This document shows, one piece after another, positions 11,796 through 19,905 of a stretch of 23,716 nucleotides of DNA. The stretch spans positions 8,837 to 32,552 of the forward strand of contig PXSG01000120.1 of assembly GCA_003023485.1 (NCBI GenBank), given 5' to 3'. Each line of letters opens with the position of its first letter. Within the stretch, counting starts at the first letter, position 1. Below the pieces are notes generated by a model that searched no databases, had not been told where the DNA came from, and was given only the letters and a program-made list of their open reading frames with translations. Origin of the DNA: Halobacteriales archaeon SW_10_68_16 (GTDB taxonomy: Archaea; Halobacteriota; Halobacteria; Halobacteriales; Haloarculaceae). The translations under genes and the position numbers were made by a program.

Positions 11796-13181
11796 ATGAC
11801 GCGACGCGACTCGAGGATCGACCGACGTAACGTTTTGCAAGGACTCGGCGCGGCCGGGATGATCGGCCTCGCCGGCTGTGGCGGTGACGGCGGCGACGGT
11901 GGCGACGGTGGCGACGGCGGCGACGGCGGCGACGGTGGTGGAGGCGGCGGTGACGACTACCCGGCGCTGGGTAACTATCCCGTCGGCGAGGACGAGGTCG
12001 CCTACGGCTGGATTCCACCCCAGTCGGGCCCGTACTCCCAGGAGGGCGACGACGAACTCCGGGCGTTCAACCTCGCCGCGAAACACCTCAACAACGGCGG
12101 CGGCTGGGTCGACATGTGGGACGACCTCTCGGGCGACGGCGTCCTCGGCAGGGAAGTCGTCGAGGTCGAGGGCGACAGCGCGACCGACCCCGACCAGGCC
12201 CGCCAGACCTTCTCCCGGATGATCGACAGGGACGACGTCATCATGGCGAGTGGCGGCTCCTCCTCGGCGGTGGCCATCGCCCAGCAGAAGCTCGGCCAGC
12301 AGGAGAAGGTCATCTTCATGTCCGCCCTGACACACTCCAACGACACGACCGGGAAATCCTGTGTCAGGTACGGGTTCCGGGAGATGTTCATGGCGCACAT
12401 GACGGGCAAGGCGCTTGCGCCGGTCCTGCGCGAGGAGTACGGCGAGGACCTCACCTTCCGCCAGCTGTACGCCGACTACACCTGGGGCTCGACCGTTCGC
12501 AACTCGATGCGGGACTTCCTCGAGGCGGAGGGCTGGACCCAGGCGGAGTCGGTCGCGACGCCGCTTGGGACCTCGGACTACTCGTCGTACCTCGCGGACG
12601 TGCCCCGCGACGAGACGGACGTACTCCTGCTCGTCCACTACGGACTGGACGCCGCGAACTCGCTGCCACAGGCCCTGGAGGCGGGGCTGGACGAGGACAT
12701 GGAGGTCGTCGTCCCGCTGTACAACCGCCTGATGGCACAGGCGGCCTCGGACAGCATCGAGGGCATCTTCGGGACGGCCGACTGGTCCTGGCAGCTCGAG
12801 GACGACGTCTCCCAGACGTTCACCCAGGCCTTCCAGGACGAGTACGACAAGGTGCCGTCCTACGCGGCGCGGCTGGCGTATTCGGCGGGGCTGATGTACT
12901 CCGCGGCCGCCGAGCGTGCCGGCACGTTCTACCCGCCCGAGGTCATCAGGGCGCTGGAAGACTGGGAGTACAGCGGTACTGGCCTGGGCGACTCGCTGAT
13001 GCGCGCGTGTGACCACCAGTCGATGCGGGGCATCCTGGTGGTGCGCGGGCTCCCGCCGAGCGAACAGACCGACCAGCAGCTCCTCGAGATCGTCGAGCAG
13101 GTGCCCCGGGAAGACGTCGCGTACGGCTGTGACGAGGGCCCCGCCGCGGACTGCGAACTGGGCGAGTACGGCGACGAGTAA
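11796..13181 (+). CDS. ABC transporter substrate-binding lipoprotein (LivJ-type, type I periplasmic binding fold)
   Basis: This is the extracytoplasmic solute receptor of the transporter encoded downstream, 461 residues. The start at 11796 gives a Tat-type lipoprotein signal: MTRRDSRIDRRNVLQGLGAA, then a hydrophobic stretch and the lipobox LAGC. A longer open frame begins at 11487 but would bury this signal. After the lipidated cysteine comes a Gly/Asp-rich linker of about 25 residues. The binding domain follows with YGWIPPQSGPYSQEGDDELR and LAAKHLNNGGGW, typical of the branched-chain amino acid/amide receptor family. The C-terminal end has CDHQSMRGILVVRGLPPSE and two further cysteines (YGCDEGP, DCELG), which may form a disulfide outside the cell. 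The substrate is not determinable from sequence. Position beside acs and its regulator suggests a short-chain carboxylate as an alternative to amino acids. Confidence 0.88.
   Translation: MTRRDSRIDRRNVLQGLGAAGMIGLAGCGGDGGDGGDGGDGGDGGDGGGGGGDDYPALGNYPVGEDEVAYGWIPPQSGPYSQEGDDELRAFNLAAKHLNNGGGWVDMWDDLSGDGVLGREVVEVEGDSATDPDQARQTFSRMIDRDDVIMASGGSSSAVAIAQQKLGQQEKVIFMSALTHSNDTTGKSCVRYGFREMFMAHMTGKALAPVLREEYGEDLTFRQLYADYTWGSTVRNSMRDFLEAEGWTQAESVATPLGTSDYSSYLADVPRDETDVLLLVHYGLDAANSLPQALEAGLDEDMEVVVPLYNRLMAQAASDSIEGIFGTADWSWQLEDDVSQTFTQAFQDEYDKVPSYAARLAYSAGLMYSAAAERAGTFYPPEVIRALEDWEYSGTGLGDSLMRACDHQSMRGILVVRGLPPSEQTDQQLLEIVEQVPREDVAYGCDEGPAADCELGEYGDE
11880..11955 (+). repeat. Gly-Gly-Asp coding repeat (lipoprotein linker)
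   Basis: About eight tandem copies of a 9-base unit close to ggcgacggt encode (GGD)n directly after the lipobox cysteine. This is a flexible, acidic tether between membrane anchor and binding domain. Such tracts are prone to length change by slippage. Confidence 0.85.
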
Positions 13182-13208
13182 CCGCCGGGCCCGCGCCTTA
13201 GCTACCCA

Positions 13209-13216
13209 ATTTTTAA
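13209..13216 (+). promoter_or_regulatory. T-rich element between the receptor and permease genes
   Basis: The run atttttaa sits 28 bases after the receptor stop and 70 before livH. It could end some receptor transcripts, a common way to produce more receptor than permease, or act as a TATA box for livHMGF. Sequence alone cannot separate the two. Confidence 0.3.
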
Positions 13217-13259
13217 CCACCCAGGGAGATACGCTACTCGAAACGGCGGACGAACACAT

Positions 13260-13289
13260 ATGGCAAAAGGACTAAACCGACACGTATGA
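13260..13289 (+). other. 9-residue mini-ORF overlapping the livH start
   Basis: ATG 13260 opens MAKGLNRHV and stops with a TGA that overlaps the livH start as ATGA, the same overlap used between livH, livM, livG and livF. No Shine-Dalgarno sequence precedes livH, so translational coupling from this mini-ORF is possible. Chance is not excluded. Confidence 0.3.
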
Positions 13290-14239
13290 GCGCAGTACAA
13301 GAGCTGTTCTCGATCCTGCTGAACGGGATGCAGCTGGGAGCAATCTTCGCCCTGCTCGGGATCGGACTGACCATCATCCTGGGGACGATGAACTTCCTCA
13401 ACCTCGCACACGGGGCGCTGTACCTCATCGGCGCCTACGCGGGGATGCTGGTGATGCGGGTCGTCACGCTCCGGACCGGTCTCCTGCAGGACTTCGGATT
13501 CCAGGAACTCGGACTCGGGTGGGGCTTTCTCGTCGCGTTGGTTCTCGTCCCGGTCGTCGGGTTCGTCGTGGGGGTGTTGATGGAGCGGTTCGTGGCGAAA
13601 CCGTTCTACAAGCGACCCCACACTGACCAGTTGCTGGTCACGTTCGGGCTCGCGCTGATCGTCGAGGAACTCGTCAAACAGGTCATCGGCGGGAACACGT
13701 TCCAGTCCCAGGCCCCGGAGACGCTCTTCGGGCTCCAGACCTCGGGCTCGATCTCGCTGCCTATCGTCGGCGGGTTCCCCCGGTGGCGGTTGGTCATCAT
13801 TCTCATCGCCTTTATCGTGATCGGGCTCACGTGGCTGTTCATGGAAAAGACCGACTGGGGACTCATCGTCAAGGCGGGGACGCTCGATTCGGAGATGGTG
13901 AGCCTGCTCGGTATCCGTATCGACCGCTCGTACGCGCTGGTGTTCGGGCTCGGGGCGGCACTGGCGGCCTTTGCCGGCCTCATCGGAACGACCTTCGAGA
14001 CGGTCAGGCCACAGATCGGTACCCAGCGGGCGCTCGTGCCAGCCTTTCTCGTCCTCGTCGTCGGCGGCGCCGGCTCGGTCCGGGGCGCCATCGTCGGCGG
14101 CATCGTCCTCGGGACCGTCCTGGCCGGCTTCCAGCAGACCTACGCACAGTGGGCTGACATCGCCATGTACGCGCTCGTGGCGCTCGTGTTGATCTTCCGC
14201 CCGCAGGGCATCTTCGGCTCCGTGGAGGTGGAAGAATGA
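13286..14239 (+). CDS. livH: Branched-chain amino acid-type ABC transporter permease (LivH family)
   Basis: This 317-residue integral membrane subunit forms one half of the translocation channel with LivM. It begins in the family manner with LFSILLNGMQLGAIFALLGI and contains TMNFLNLAHGALYLIGAYAG. It has about eight predicted membrane segments, and the late GLIGTTFETV and VLVVGGAGSVRGAIVGG blocks contact the ATPases in relatives. The last segment ends ALVLIFRPQGIFG, a standard LivH/LivM ending. The gene is intact, and its stop overlaps livM by ATGA. The symbol follows the family; the transported solute is unknown. Confidence 0.92.
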   Translation: MSAVQELFSILLNGMQLGAIFALLGIGLTIILGTMNFLNLAHGALYLIGAYAGMLVMRVVTLRTGLLQDFGFQELGLGWGFLVALVLVPVVGFVVGVLMERFVAKPFYKRPHTDQLLVTFGLALIVEELVKQVIGGNTFQSQAPETLFGLQTSGSISLPIVGGFPRWRLVIILIAFIVIGLTWLFMEKTDWGLIVKAGTLDSEMVSLLGIRIDRSYALVFGLGAALAAFAGLIGTTFETVRPQIGTQRALVPAFLVLVVGGAGSVRGAIVGGIVLGTVLAGFQQTYAQWADIAMYALVALVLIFRPQGIFGSVEVEE

Positions 14240-15343
14240 GCACCGAAACCGAGGGCGATGGCGGCAGCATCAGAGCCACGGGCCTGACAGACAGCGACGC
14301 CTTGTTGATGGCCGCGAACGCGGTCGCGCTCTTCACGCTCCCGTGGGTGCTCGTCGACGGACTGGTACGTCGGCCTCCCGTCGCTCATCCTCATCTACGG
14401 CATCGTCGTCATCGGGTACAACCTCCTGCTGGGCTATACGGGCCTGCTCTCCTTTGGCCACGCGGCCTTCTTCGGGACTGGCGCGTACGTCGCGGGCGTG
14501 GTCAGCCAGTCCGTCGGGAGCCCCATCGTGATGCTACTCGCGGGTACCGCCGTGGCGACGCTGATCGCCTGGCCGATCGGATGGGTCTCGATTCGCCGGA
14601 CCGGCGTCTACTTCGCGGTCATCACGCTCACGTTCGGCCAGATGCTCTACTTCTGGGCACTGGGTCCCGGGTCGTTCGTCACCAACGGCGACAACGGGTT
14701 CTCCGAGGTCGGAACGGAACCGATTCTCGGGATCTTCGAGTTGGACAGCGCCGTCTTCCCCAACATCGATCTCCTGCAATCGTACACCTACGAGTACATC
14801 TTCGTCGCCATCCTGGCACTGTTGGCGCTGTGGATCGCCAACCGCATCCTCAAGTCACCGTACGGCCTCATCTTCGAGGCGCTGGGACAGAACCAGCAGC
14901 GCGTCTCCTTCGTCGGGCTGAACGTCCAGCGGTACAAACTGATGGCGTTCATCATCTCGGCCGTCTTCGCGGGGACCGGCGGGGCGCTGTTCATTATGCA
15001 CGAGAACTACGTGCATCCCAACACGGCCTACTTCTGGATCCAGTCCGGTGACTTCGTCATCATGACCATCCTCGGCGGTGCCGGGTCGCTCGTCGGGCCG
15101 GTGTTTGGCGCCTTTATCTTCGAGTACGTCGCAAACGTCATCTCCGGGATCAGCCTGCCGGTCATCGGCGCCATCGGGTCGCTGTGGCGGATCGTCCTCG
15201 GGGCCGTGTTCGTGATCATCGTCTGGACCTTCCCGAAGGGCGTCTACCCGGGCGTCCGGGACTTCCTGGTCCGACGGGGCGCCCGCGACGCGCTGGACCG
15301 ACTCGGTGACCGCGTCCGGAACCGTGGAGGTGAGGGCGAATGA
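14236..15343 (+). pseudogene. livM: Branched-chain amino acid-type ABC transporter permease (LivM family), single-base frameshift
   Basis: This is the second membrane subunit of the transporter. The frame from ATG 14236 reads MSTETEGDGGSIRATGLTDS and enters a first membrane segment (ALFTLPWVLVDG), then becomes noise. The continuation lies one base over from 14363: WYVGLPSLILIYGIVVIGYN, then LLLGYTGLLSFGHAAFFG, the LivM signature, and on to the stop at 15343. Removing one g from gacgg near 14357-14360 restores VLVDDWYVGLP and a 368-residue protein. The downstream frame overlaps livG by ATGA and is otherwise flawless over about 325 codons, so the insertion is very recent or a sequencing error. 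An operon with intact H, G and F but dead M would be hard to explain otherwise. Confidence 0.88.
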
Positions 15344-16098
15344 GTCTCCTCCAGACCACCGACCTCGTCAAGCAGTTCGGCGGCCTGACCGCCGTCGACC
15401 ACGTCTCGCTGGGGATCGAGAAGGGCGAGGTCCAGGCCATCATCGGCCCCAACGGCGCCGGCAAGACGACGTTCATCAACTGCGTCTCGGGGCTGCTTGA
15501 CCCCACGAGCGGCAGCGTCGAGTTCGACGGCGAGGACATCACCGGCATGCCCCCACACGAGACGGTCCAGCTGGGCATCTCGAAGTCCTTCCAGACGGCT
15601 TCGATCTTCCCGACGATGACCGTCGAGGAGAACGTCCAGATCGCCGCGCTCGGCGCCGAACACGGCTCATTCCGGTTTAACTTCCTCAAGAAGCGCTCGG
15701 ACTACGACGCCGTCCACGAGCGCACCGAGCGGATGTTGCGGTCGGTCGAACTCTGGGAGGACCGTGCGGTCCAGGCCCAGAACCTTCCCTACGGCGACAA
15801 GCGCCGCCTGGAGATCGCCATCGCGCTGGCCTCCGAGCCCGAGTTGCTGTTCATGGACGAACCCACGGCGGGGATGTCCCCCGAGGAGACCAGGGAGACC
15901 GTCGACCTCATCCAGGAACTCCAGGAAGACCTGGGCCTGACCATCGTACTGGTCGAGCACGACATGGAGGTCATCTTCCGTGTCTCCGATAAGATCGCCG
16001 TCCTGCACCGCGGGGCGATCATCGCGAACGCCCAACCGGAGGAGATACGCGGCGACGAGCAGGTCCAGGAGGCCTACCTCGGAGGTGCCGAGATATGA
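15340..16098 (+). CDS. livG: Branched-chain amino acid-type ABC transporter ATPase (LivG family)
   Basis: This 252-residue cytoplasmic ATPase energises the transporter. Walker A is GPNGAGKTT (about residue 37). The signature is degenerate in the LivG manner (LPYGDKRRLEIA), and Walker B with the D-loop region is LLFMDEPTAGMSPEE, followed by the switch histidine in LVEHDMEVIF. The C-terminal extension GDEQVQEAYLG is standard. It overlaps livM upstream and livF downstream by ATGA. It is intact. Confidence 0.93.
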   Translation: MSLLQTTDLVKQFGGLTAVDHVSLGIEKGEVQAIIGPNGAGKTTFINCVSGLLDPTSGSVEFDGEDITGMPPHETVQLGISKSFQTASIFPTMTVEENVQIAALGAEHGSFRFNFLKKRSDYDAVHERTERMLRSVELWEDRAVQAQNLPYGDKRRLEIAIALASEPELLFMDEPTAGMSPEETRETVDLIQELQEDLGLTIVLVEHDMEVIFRVSDKIAVLHRGAIIANAQPEEIRGDEQVQEAYLGGAEI

Positions 16099-16850
16099 GC
16101 GAGGACGGCACGCTGCTCGCCGTCGAGGACGTTGATGCCTACTACGGCGAGAGCCACATCCTCCGGGGCCTCTCGCTGTCGGTCCAACCCGGGGAGATCT
16201 GCGCGCTGCTGGGTCGCAACGGTGCGGGCAAGACGACGACCGTCCGCAGCATCGCCGGGGCGACACCCCCGGAAGTGCGCAGCGGTTCCATCCACTTTCG
16301 CGGAGAGGACCTCACCGACGTCCCGGTCGACGACCGCTCGATCGGCGGGATCGGGCTCGTGCCCGAGGAACGGCGCGTCTTCTCGAACCTCACGGTCGAG
16401 GAGAACCTCCACATGGCCGACGTCTCCCGGAACACGTCCAACCTGGTCGGCCGGAACGTTGAGGACCCGGCCGAAACGGTCGACGTCGGCGTCATCTACG
16501 AGGCGTTCCCCCGGCTGGACGAACGGCGCGACCAGCTCGCGGGCACCCTCTCCGGCGGGGAACAGCAGATGCTTGCCATCGCGCGTGCCCTCCGCCAGGG
16601 CCCGGCCCTGCTGATGCTCGACGAACCCTACGAGGGACTGGCCCCACAGATCGTCGAGGACGTCGAGGACGCCATCGGGCGCATCAACGACGAGGGGACG
16701 ACCATCCTGCTCATCGAGCAAAACGCCATCGCCGCGATGGCCATCTCGGACCGGTGTTACGTCATCGACCAGGGCGAGGTCGTCTTCGAGGGTCCCTCGG
16801 AGGAACTGCAAGCGGACGAGGAGATCCGCCAGCAGTATCTCGGGGTCTGA
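16095..16850 (+). CDS. livF: Branched-chain amino acid-type ABC transporter ATPase (LivF family)
   Basis: This 251-residue second ATPase pairs with LivG. It carries Walker A GRNGAGKTT, the exact signature LSGGEQQMLAIARAL, Walker B LLMLDEPYEGLAP, the switch histidine replaced by Q/N (LIEQNAIAA, normal for LivF), and the family phrase GLVPEERRVFSNLTVEENL. The ending IRQQYLGV is typical. It starts within the livG stop (ATGA). The thioredoxin-domain gene follows after three bases. Confidence 0.93.
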   Translation: MSEDGTLLAVEDVDAYYGESHILRGLSLSVQPGEICALLGRNGAGKTTTVRSIAGATPPEVRSGSIHFRGEDLTDVPVDDRSIGGIGLVPEERRVFSNLTVEENLHMADVSRNTSNLVGRNVEDPAETVDVGVIYEAFPRLDERRDQLAGTLSGGEQQMLAIARALRQGPALLMLDEPYEGLAPQIVEDVEDAIGRINDEGTTILLIEQNAIAAMAISDRCYVIDQGEVVFEGPSEELQADEEIRQQYLGV

Positions 16851-16853
16851 CCG

Positions 16854-17552
16854 ATGGCCGAACACACCGGGGAGTTCCCCCTCGACGACCTCAGAGACGA
16901 CCCCGAGACCCGCCTGGAGTTCCTGATCGAGGCGGACGTCATCGACGTCGACGAGCACGACAGGGTGACCGCGACTGTCGCCTTCGAGGACTCCCGAAGC
17001 GTCTACGCCGACACCTACCAGGACGTCGACGACGAAACGATCGCCGAGACGGTCGCCGACCTCTTCGACGTCCCAATCGAGGAGGCGAGAGCGCGCCTCG
17101 CGGAGGACCTCACCCGCGAGGACCTGATCACCTACCTCAGCCTCCAGTCCCACATCGACCGTGACCTCCCACAGGACGTGCTCGTGTTGTTGACGTCGAT
17201 GGTCGCCGGGGTCGGGTTCGACGCCGTGCCGGACTCGATGCCAGAACTCGACGACGACACCTACGAGGACTTCGTCGCCGAGCACGGCGAGGCAGTCATC
17301 ATCGTCTGGTCGTACCCCTGTGACCCGTGCCGGTCGCTCAGGGAGGAACTGCCGGCGTTTCGCGACAACCTCCCGGACGGCGTCGCGCTCGCCGGCGTCG
17401 ACGGGGACGCCGTCGGCAAGCTGCGCACGGAGTTCGACGTCACGTCGGCACCCACCTTCCTGTTCTTCTCGGGGAGCGAACTCGCCGATACCTTCCAGGG
17501 GTACCTCCCCGTCGATGTCCTCGCTCAGCGGATCGAAGAGGTCTACGGGTAG
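16854..17552 (+). CDS. Thioredoxin-domain protein with a novel N-terminal domain
   Basis: This 232-residue soluble acidic protein starts three bases after the livF stop, so it belongs to the transporter operon. Residues about 132-232 form a thioredoxin fold: EAVIIVWSYPCDPCRSLREE carries the redox pair C156 and C159 (CDPC rather than CGPC), and TSAPTF holds the cis-proline at about 200. Residues 1-130 are not recognised; they are highly acidic and mostly helical in appearance, with repeated RED/EDL patterns, and no signal peptide or membrane segment is seen. It may reduce disulfides or act as a chaperone or regulator for the transporter or for acs. That link is inference from the operon only. 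Confidence 0.85.
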   Translation: MAEHTGEFPLDDLRDDPETRLEFLIEADVIDVDEHDRVTATVAFEDSRSVYADTYQDVDDETIAETVADLFDVPIEEARARLAEDLTREDLITYLSLQSHIDRDLPQDVLVLLTSMVAGVGFDAVPDSMPELDDDTYEDFVAEHGEAVIIVWSYPCDPCRSLREELPAFRDNLPDGVALAGVDGDAVGKLRTEFDVTSAPTFLFFSGSELADTFQGYLPVDVLAQRIEEVYG

Positions 17553-17556
17553 CGAT

Positions 17557-18309
17557 CTACGCGGAGGCGTTCTCGGCGACCGCCCGGTCGAACCACGACG
17601 GTCGCTCGACAGTCGTCGTGCCGACGTCGTCGTACCGGACCGTCCACTCGACGCGGACCGACTGTCCCGCGAGGAACGTCACGTACGAGAGGTCCATCCG
17701 GCGGAGGATGCCCGACTCGGTCACCTGGGCCGTCAGCGAGACGTTGCCCACGGCATCCGAGCCCGCTTTCGAGAAATCGCCCTCGACGGTTCCCTCGCCG
17801 GCGAGCCGGTAGACGGTGGTTCCGTCGACGGTCCGGACGCCGGTCACCTCTGTCGGGACGTCGGCGAAGACGCTGGCGATGGTCTCCCTGGCGTGGCCCT
17901 CCTGTGCCCGCACGTAGACGGTCCCGTTGGACCAGAATTCGCCCGCCGCTGGCGGCTTACCCAGGAACTCCGGTCCATCGGGGCCCGCGGTGGACGTCCG
18001 GACGAAAAACGACCGGTCGGCGGCGAGTTCCACCCGGACGAACAGCGCCGAGGCGACCGTGCCGTTCGTGTATCTGACCGTCCGGTTCGAGACCAGCGTG
18101 TAGGAGGTATTCTCGATGGCTCGGTCGTGGGCGTCGGCCAGCGTGGTCGCATCGACCACACCCTCGCCCGACACCCCGGGTGGGTATTCCTCGGGTTCGG
18201 GCGTCGGCGTCGCCGCCGGGCCGACGGCGGGACAGCCAGCCAGGGCCACCGCCAGCGCCACGAGGACGACGCGCATAGCCCGTCTACGGGCCCGGGACAC
18301 TTCGGTCAC
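17557..18309 (-). CDS. Haloarchaeal lipoprotein, DUF7537-like
   Basis: This is an exported, membrane-anchored protein of unknown function. The start at GTG 18309 overlaps the upstream zinc-protein stop as GTGA and gives a coherent signal: basic SRARRR, hydrophobic VVLVALAVAL, then lipobox LAGC. ATG 18276 (MRVVLVALAVALAGC) is the alternative. After the cysteine comes a P/T/E-rich spacer, then a beta-rich domain with many N-x-T/S sites (ENTSYTLVSNRTVRYTNGT, SNGTVYVR), a pattern of secreted haloarchaeal lipoproteins. It converges on the thioredoxin-domain gene with four bases between stops. The family name is from memory and moderately sure. Confidence 0.75.
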   Translation of the reverse strand: MTEVSRARRRAMRVVLVALAVALAGCPAVGPAATPTPEPEEYPPGVSGEGVVDATTLADAHDRAIENTSYTLVSNRTVRYTNGTVASALFVRVELAADRSFFVRTSTAGPDGPEFLGKPPAAGEFWSNGTVYVRAQEGHARETIASVFADVPTEVTGVRTVDGTTVYRLAGEGTVEGDFSKAGSDAVGNVSLTAQVTESGILRRMDLSYVTFLAGQSVRVEWTVRYDDVGTTTVERPSWFDRAVAENASA

Positions 18310-18470
18310 TCGGCGCGATCGATGTCGAGTTGCTCGCTGACGTCCTCGAGGAAGTCCGAGTCGGCCAGTTCCTCCATCTGCCCGCGGAAATGCTCCTCGC
18401 AGACTCCGATGCGGACGCCGTCGGCCTCGACTGTCACGTCGGCGTCACGCTCGCAGTAGTGACACTGCAT
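18306..18470 (-). CDS. 54-residue zinc-ribbon protein (DUF6757-like)
   Basis: This is a small cytoplasmic zinc-binding protein. It begins MQCHYCERDADVTVEADGVR, with the first metal pair C3 and C6. IGVCEEHFRGQ gives the second pair, C24 and H27. The rest is an acidic helical tail (MEELADSDFLEDVSEQLDID). Spacing and sequence recall a small protein widespread in haloarchaea, whose role is unknown. Its stop overlaps the GTG start of the lipoprotein as GTGA, so the two are probably co-translated. Confidence 0.8.
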   Translation of the reverse strand: MQCHYCERDADVTVEADGVRIGVCEEHFRGQMEELADSDFLEDVSEQLDIDRAE

Positions 18471-18542
18471 ACCCGTGGGTAGCGCGGGACCGGCATTGAA
18501 GCCTGCGGACCCGGCAGCCCGTCCGCGCTTCCCGCGCTCCCA

Positions 18543-19322
18543 TCACAGGCCCAGAGCCGCACTGACCCGCTCGTAGCCCGCGCGGTCGAGTCCCTCGCGA
18601 CCGAGGACGTCGTCGTGGGCGTCGCTCCCGCCGGTCGGGATCAGGTCGTGTCGCTCGATGGCGGCCTCGACCGGCCCCGTATCGACCGGGCGACCGTAGG
18701 GATAGAACCGCTCGACGCCGTCGAGAACCGCCGCCAGTTCGAGCGCACCAGCAGGGTCGTCGTACCGGAGGGGATGCGCGAGTGCGACGAGGTCACAGGC
18801 ATCCATCAGCAGGTCCCGCCCTCGCTCGAAGTCCGGTATCTCGCGTGGCACATAGCAGGGCCGGCCGTCGCCGATGAGGTCCTCGAAGGCTGCCTTGTAG
18901 CCCACGTCCGCCGCGCTGTCCGCGATGGCCCGGGCGATGTGTGGTCGCCCGACACCGGGTTCGAAGGCGACGTCGATGGCGACGCCGAGTTCGGACTCCA
19001 CGCACTCGACGATTTCCCGGGCACGTTCGATGCGGTCGTTCTGGAGGCGGGAGAGTTCGGCGACGAGGGCGTCGGTGCATTCGACGCCGTAGCCCAGCAG
19101 ATCCACGCGGCCGGCGGACGATTCGACACGCAGTTCCACGCCGTGGACGACGGTGATCCCGTCGCGCTCCGAAACCGGGTCGGCGAGATCCGGGTGCAGC
19201 CGGTCGTGATCGGTCACGGCGACGGCCGCCAGGCCGGCCTCGCGTGCGGCGGCCGGGAGCGTCTCCAGCGTCAGCGAGCCATCCGAGTTCGTCGTGTGTG
19301 CGTGGAAGTCCGCGACGACCAT
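18543..19322 (-). CDS. PHP-domain metal-dependent phosphoesterase
   Basis: This 259-residue protein is of the polymerase-and-histidinol-phosphatase family, which hydrolyses phosphoesters with two or three bound metals. Metal ligands are visible in order: FHAHTTNSDGSL (H7, H9, D14), AVTDHD (D38, H39), HGVELR (glutamate near 65), VALAHPLRY, and GSDAHDD (D234, H236). The natural substrate is unknown; relatives include nucleoside 3',5'-bisphosphate and oligonucleotide phosphatases. ATG 19322 is the only good start near the first motif. The open frame continues upstream to 19520, but that part is not protein-like. No TATA is seen close by; TATAATG on the minus strand near 19509-19515 would imply a leader of about 160 bases. 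Confidence 0.88.
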   Translation of the reverse strand: MVVADFHAHTTNSDGSLTLETLPAAAREAGLAAVAVTDHDRLHPDLADPVSERDGITVVHGVELRVESSAGRVDLLGYGVECTDALVAELSRLQNDRIERAREIVECVESELGVAIDVAFEPGVGRPHIARAIADSAADVGYKAAFEDLIGDGRPCYVPREIPDFERGRDLLMDACDLVALAHPLRYDDPAGALELAAVLDGVERFYPYGRPVDTGPVEAAIERHDLIPTGGSDAHDDVLGREGLDRAGYERVSAALGL

Positions 19323-19561
19323 ATCACTGACTCGGGCCCGCCCTTCATCGGCGTTTCGACACTCCTCGTGTGGTCGGCCCGTTCTATCGTGGACGCTCCA
19401 CCCGGTCATGACAGCCCCGAACCGCGTCGGGGTGCTCGTTCCGCCCACGAGACAGTCGACCGGACCACGACCGGGTATACCGCATACCATGGGCCTCTGT
19501 CTCGCGGTCATTATACACACTAGAGCGTCCTTGGTCTATTGAGCACAATCAATAGTTAAGG

Positions 19562-19568
19562 TTTATTA
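19562..19568 (+). promoter_or_regulatory. TATA box of the DUF5789-like gene
   Basis: The sequence tttatta is centred 27 bases before the ATG at 19592, the canonical position for a leaderless transcript. Confidence 0.6.
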
Positions 19569-19591
19569 TTAACCGTGAACTTCGGGAAGGT

Positions 19592-19879
19592 ATGAGGCTC
19601 GCAGCCAACGCGGAAGAGTCGTTCACCACACACAGCTACCCCAGTACCACGGAAGAGTTCGTCGCGGAACACGGCGACGTCCGCCTGGAGTTGCCCAACG
19701 GCGCGGTGACCCTGCGCGAGGTTCTCGAGACGATGCCCAATGAGGAGTTGGAAACCGCCGAGGACGTCCGCTACGCGGCCTACAGCGCACTCGGTGAGGC
19801 GGCCATCGGCCGCAAGGGGTACAGCGACCGCGACGCCACCTGTCCGGGCGAGACGGGCCACGAACAGGTCTCGTTCTGA
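19592..19879 (+). CDS. DUF5789-like small haloarchaeal protein
   Basis: This 95-residue soluble protein is of unknown function. The features recall a family common in haloarchaea: an N-terminal RYPxTTEE-like start (here SYPSTTEEFVAEHGDVRLEL), a central ELPNGAVTLREVLETM, then EDVRYAAYSALGEAAIGRKG, YSDRDATCPGETG and an SF ending. It stands alone with its own promoter and converges on the KaiC-like gene 26 bases away. The family name is from memory. Confidence 0.85.
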   Translation: MRLAANAEESFTTHSYPSTTEEFVAEHGDVRLELPNGAVTLREVLETMPNEELETAEDVRYAAYSALGEAAIGRKGYSDRDATCPGETGHEQVSF

Positions 19880-19905
19880 GGTTCTCCTCGAAACCGCATG
19901 CGGGT

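Noticed and set aside
11784..13259. 491-residue minus-strand frame opposite the receptor gene
   Set aside because: It is the antisense of a gene with a clear signal peptide and family motifs. Its V/R/D-rich pattern is typical of such shadows.
14236..15051. Continuous open frame from the livM start to 15051
   Set aside because: After about residue 42 it is not membrane-like. The permease signature continues one frame over.
19323..19520. N-terminal extension of the PHP protein to ATG 19520
   Set aside because: The extra 66 residues are not conserved-looking and contain several cysteines unlike the family. The first metal motif follows directly after ATG 19322.
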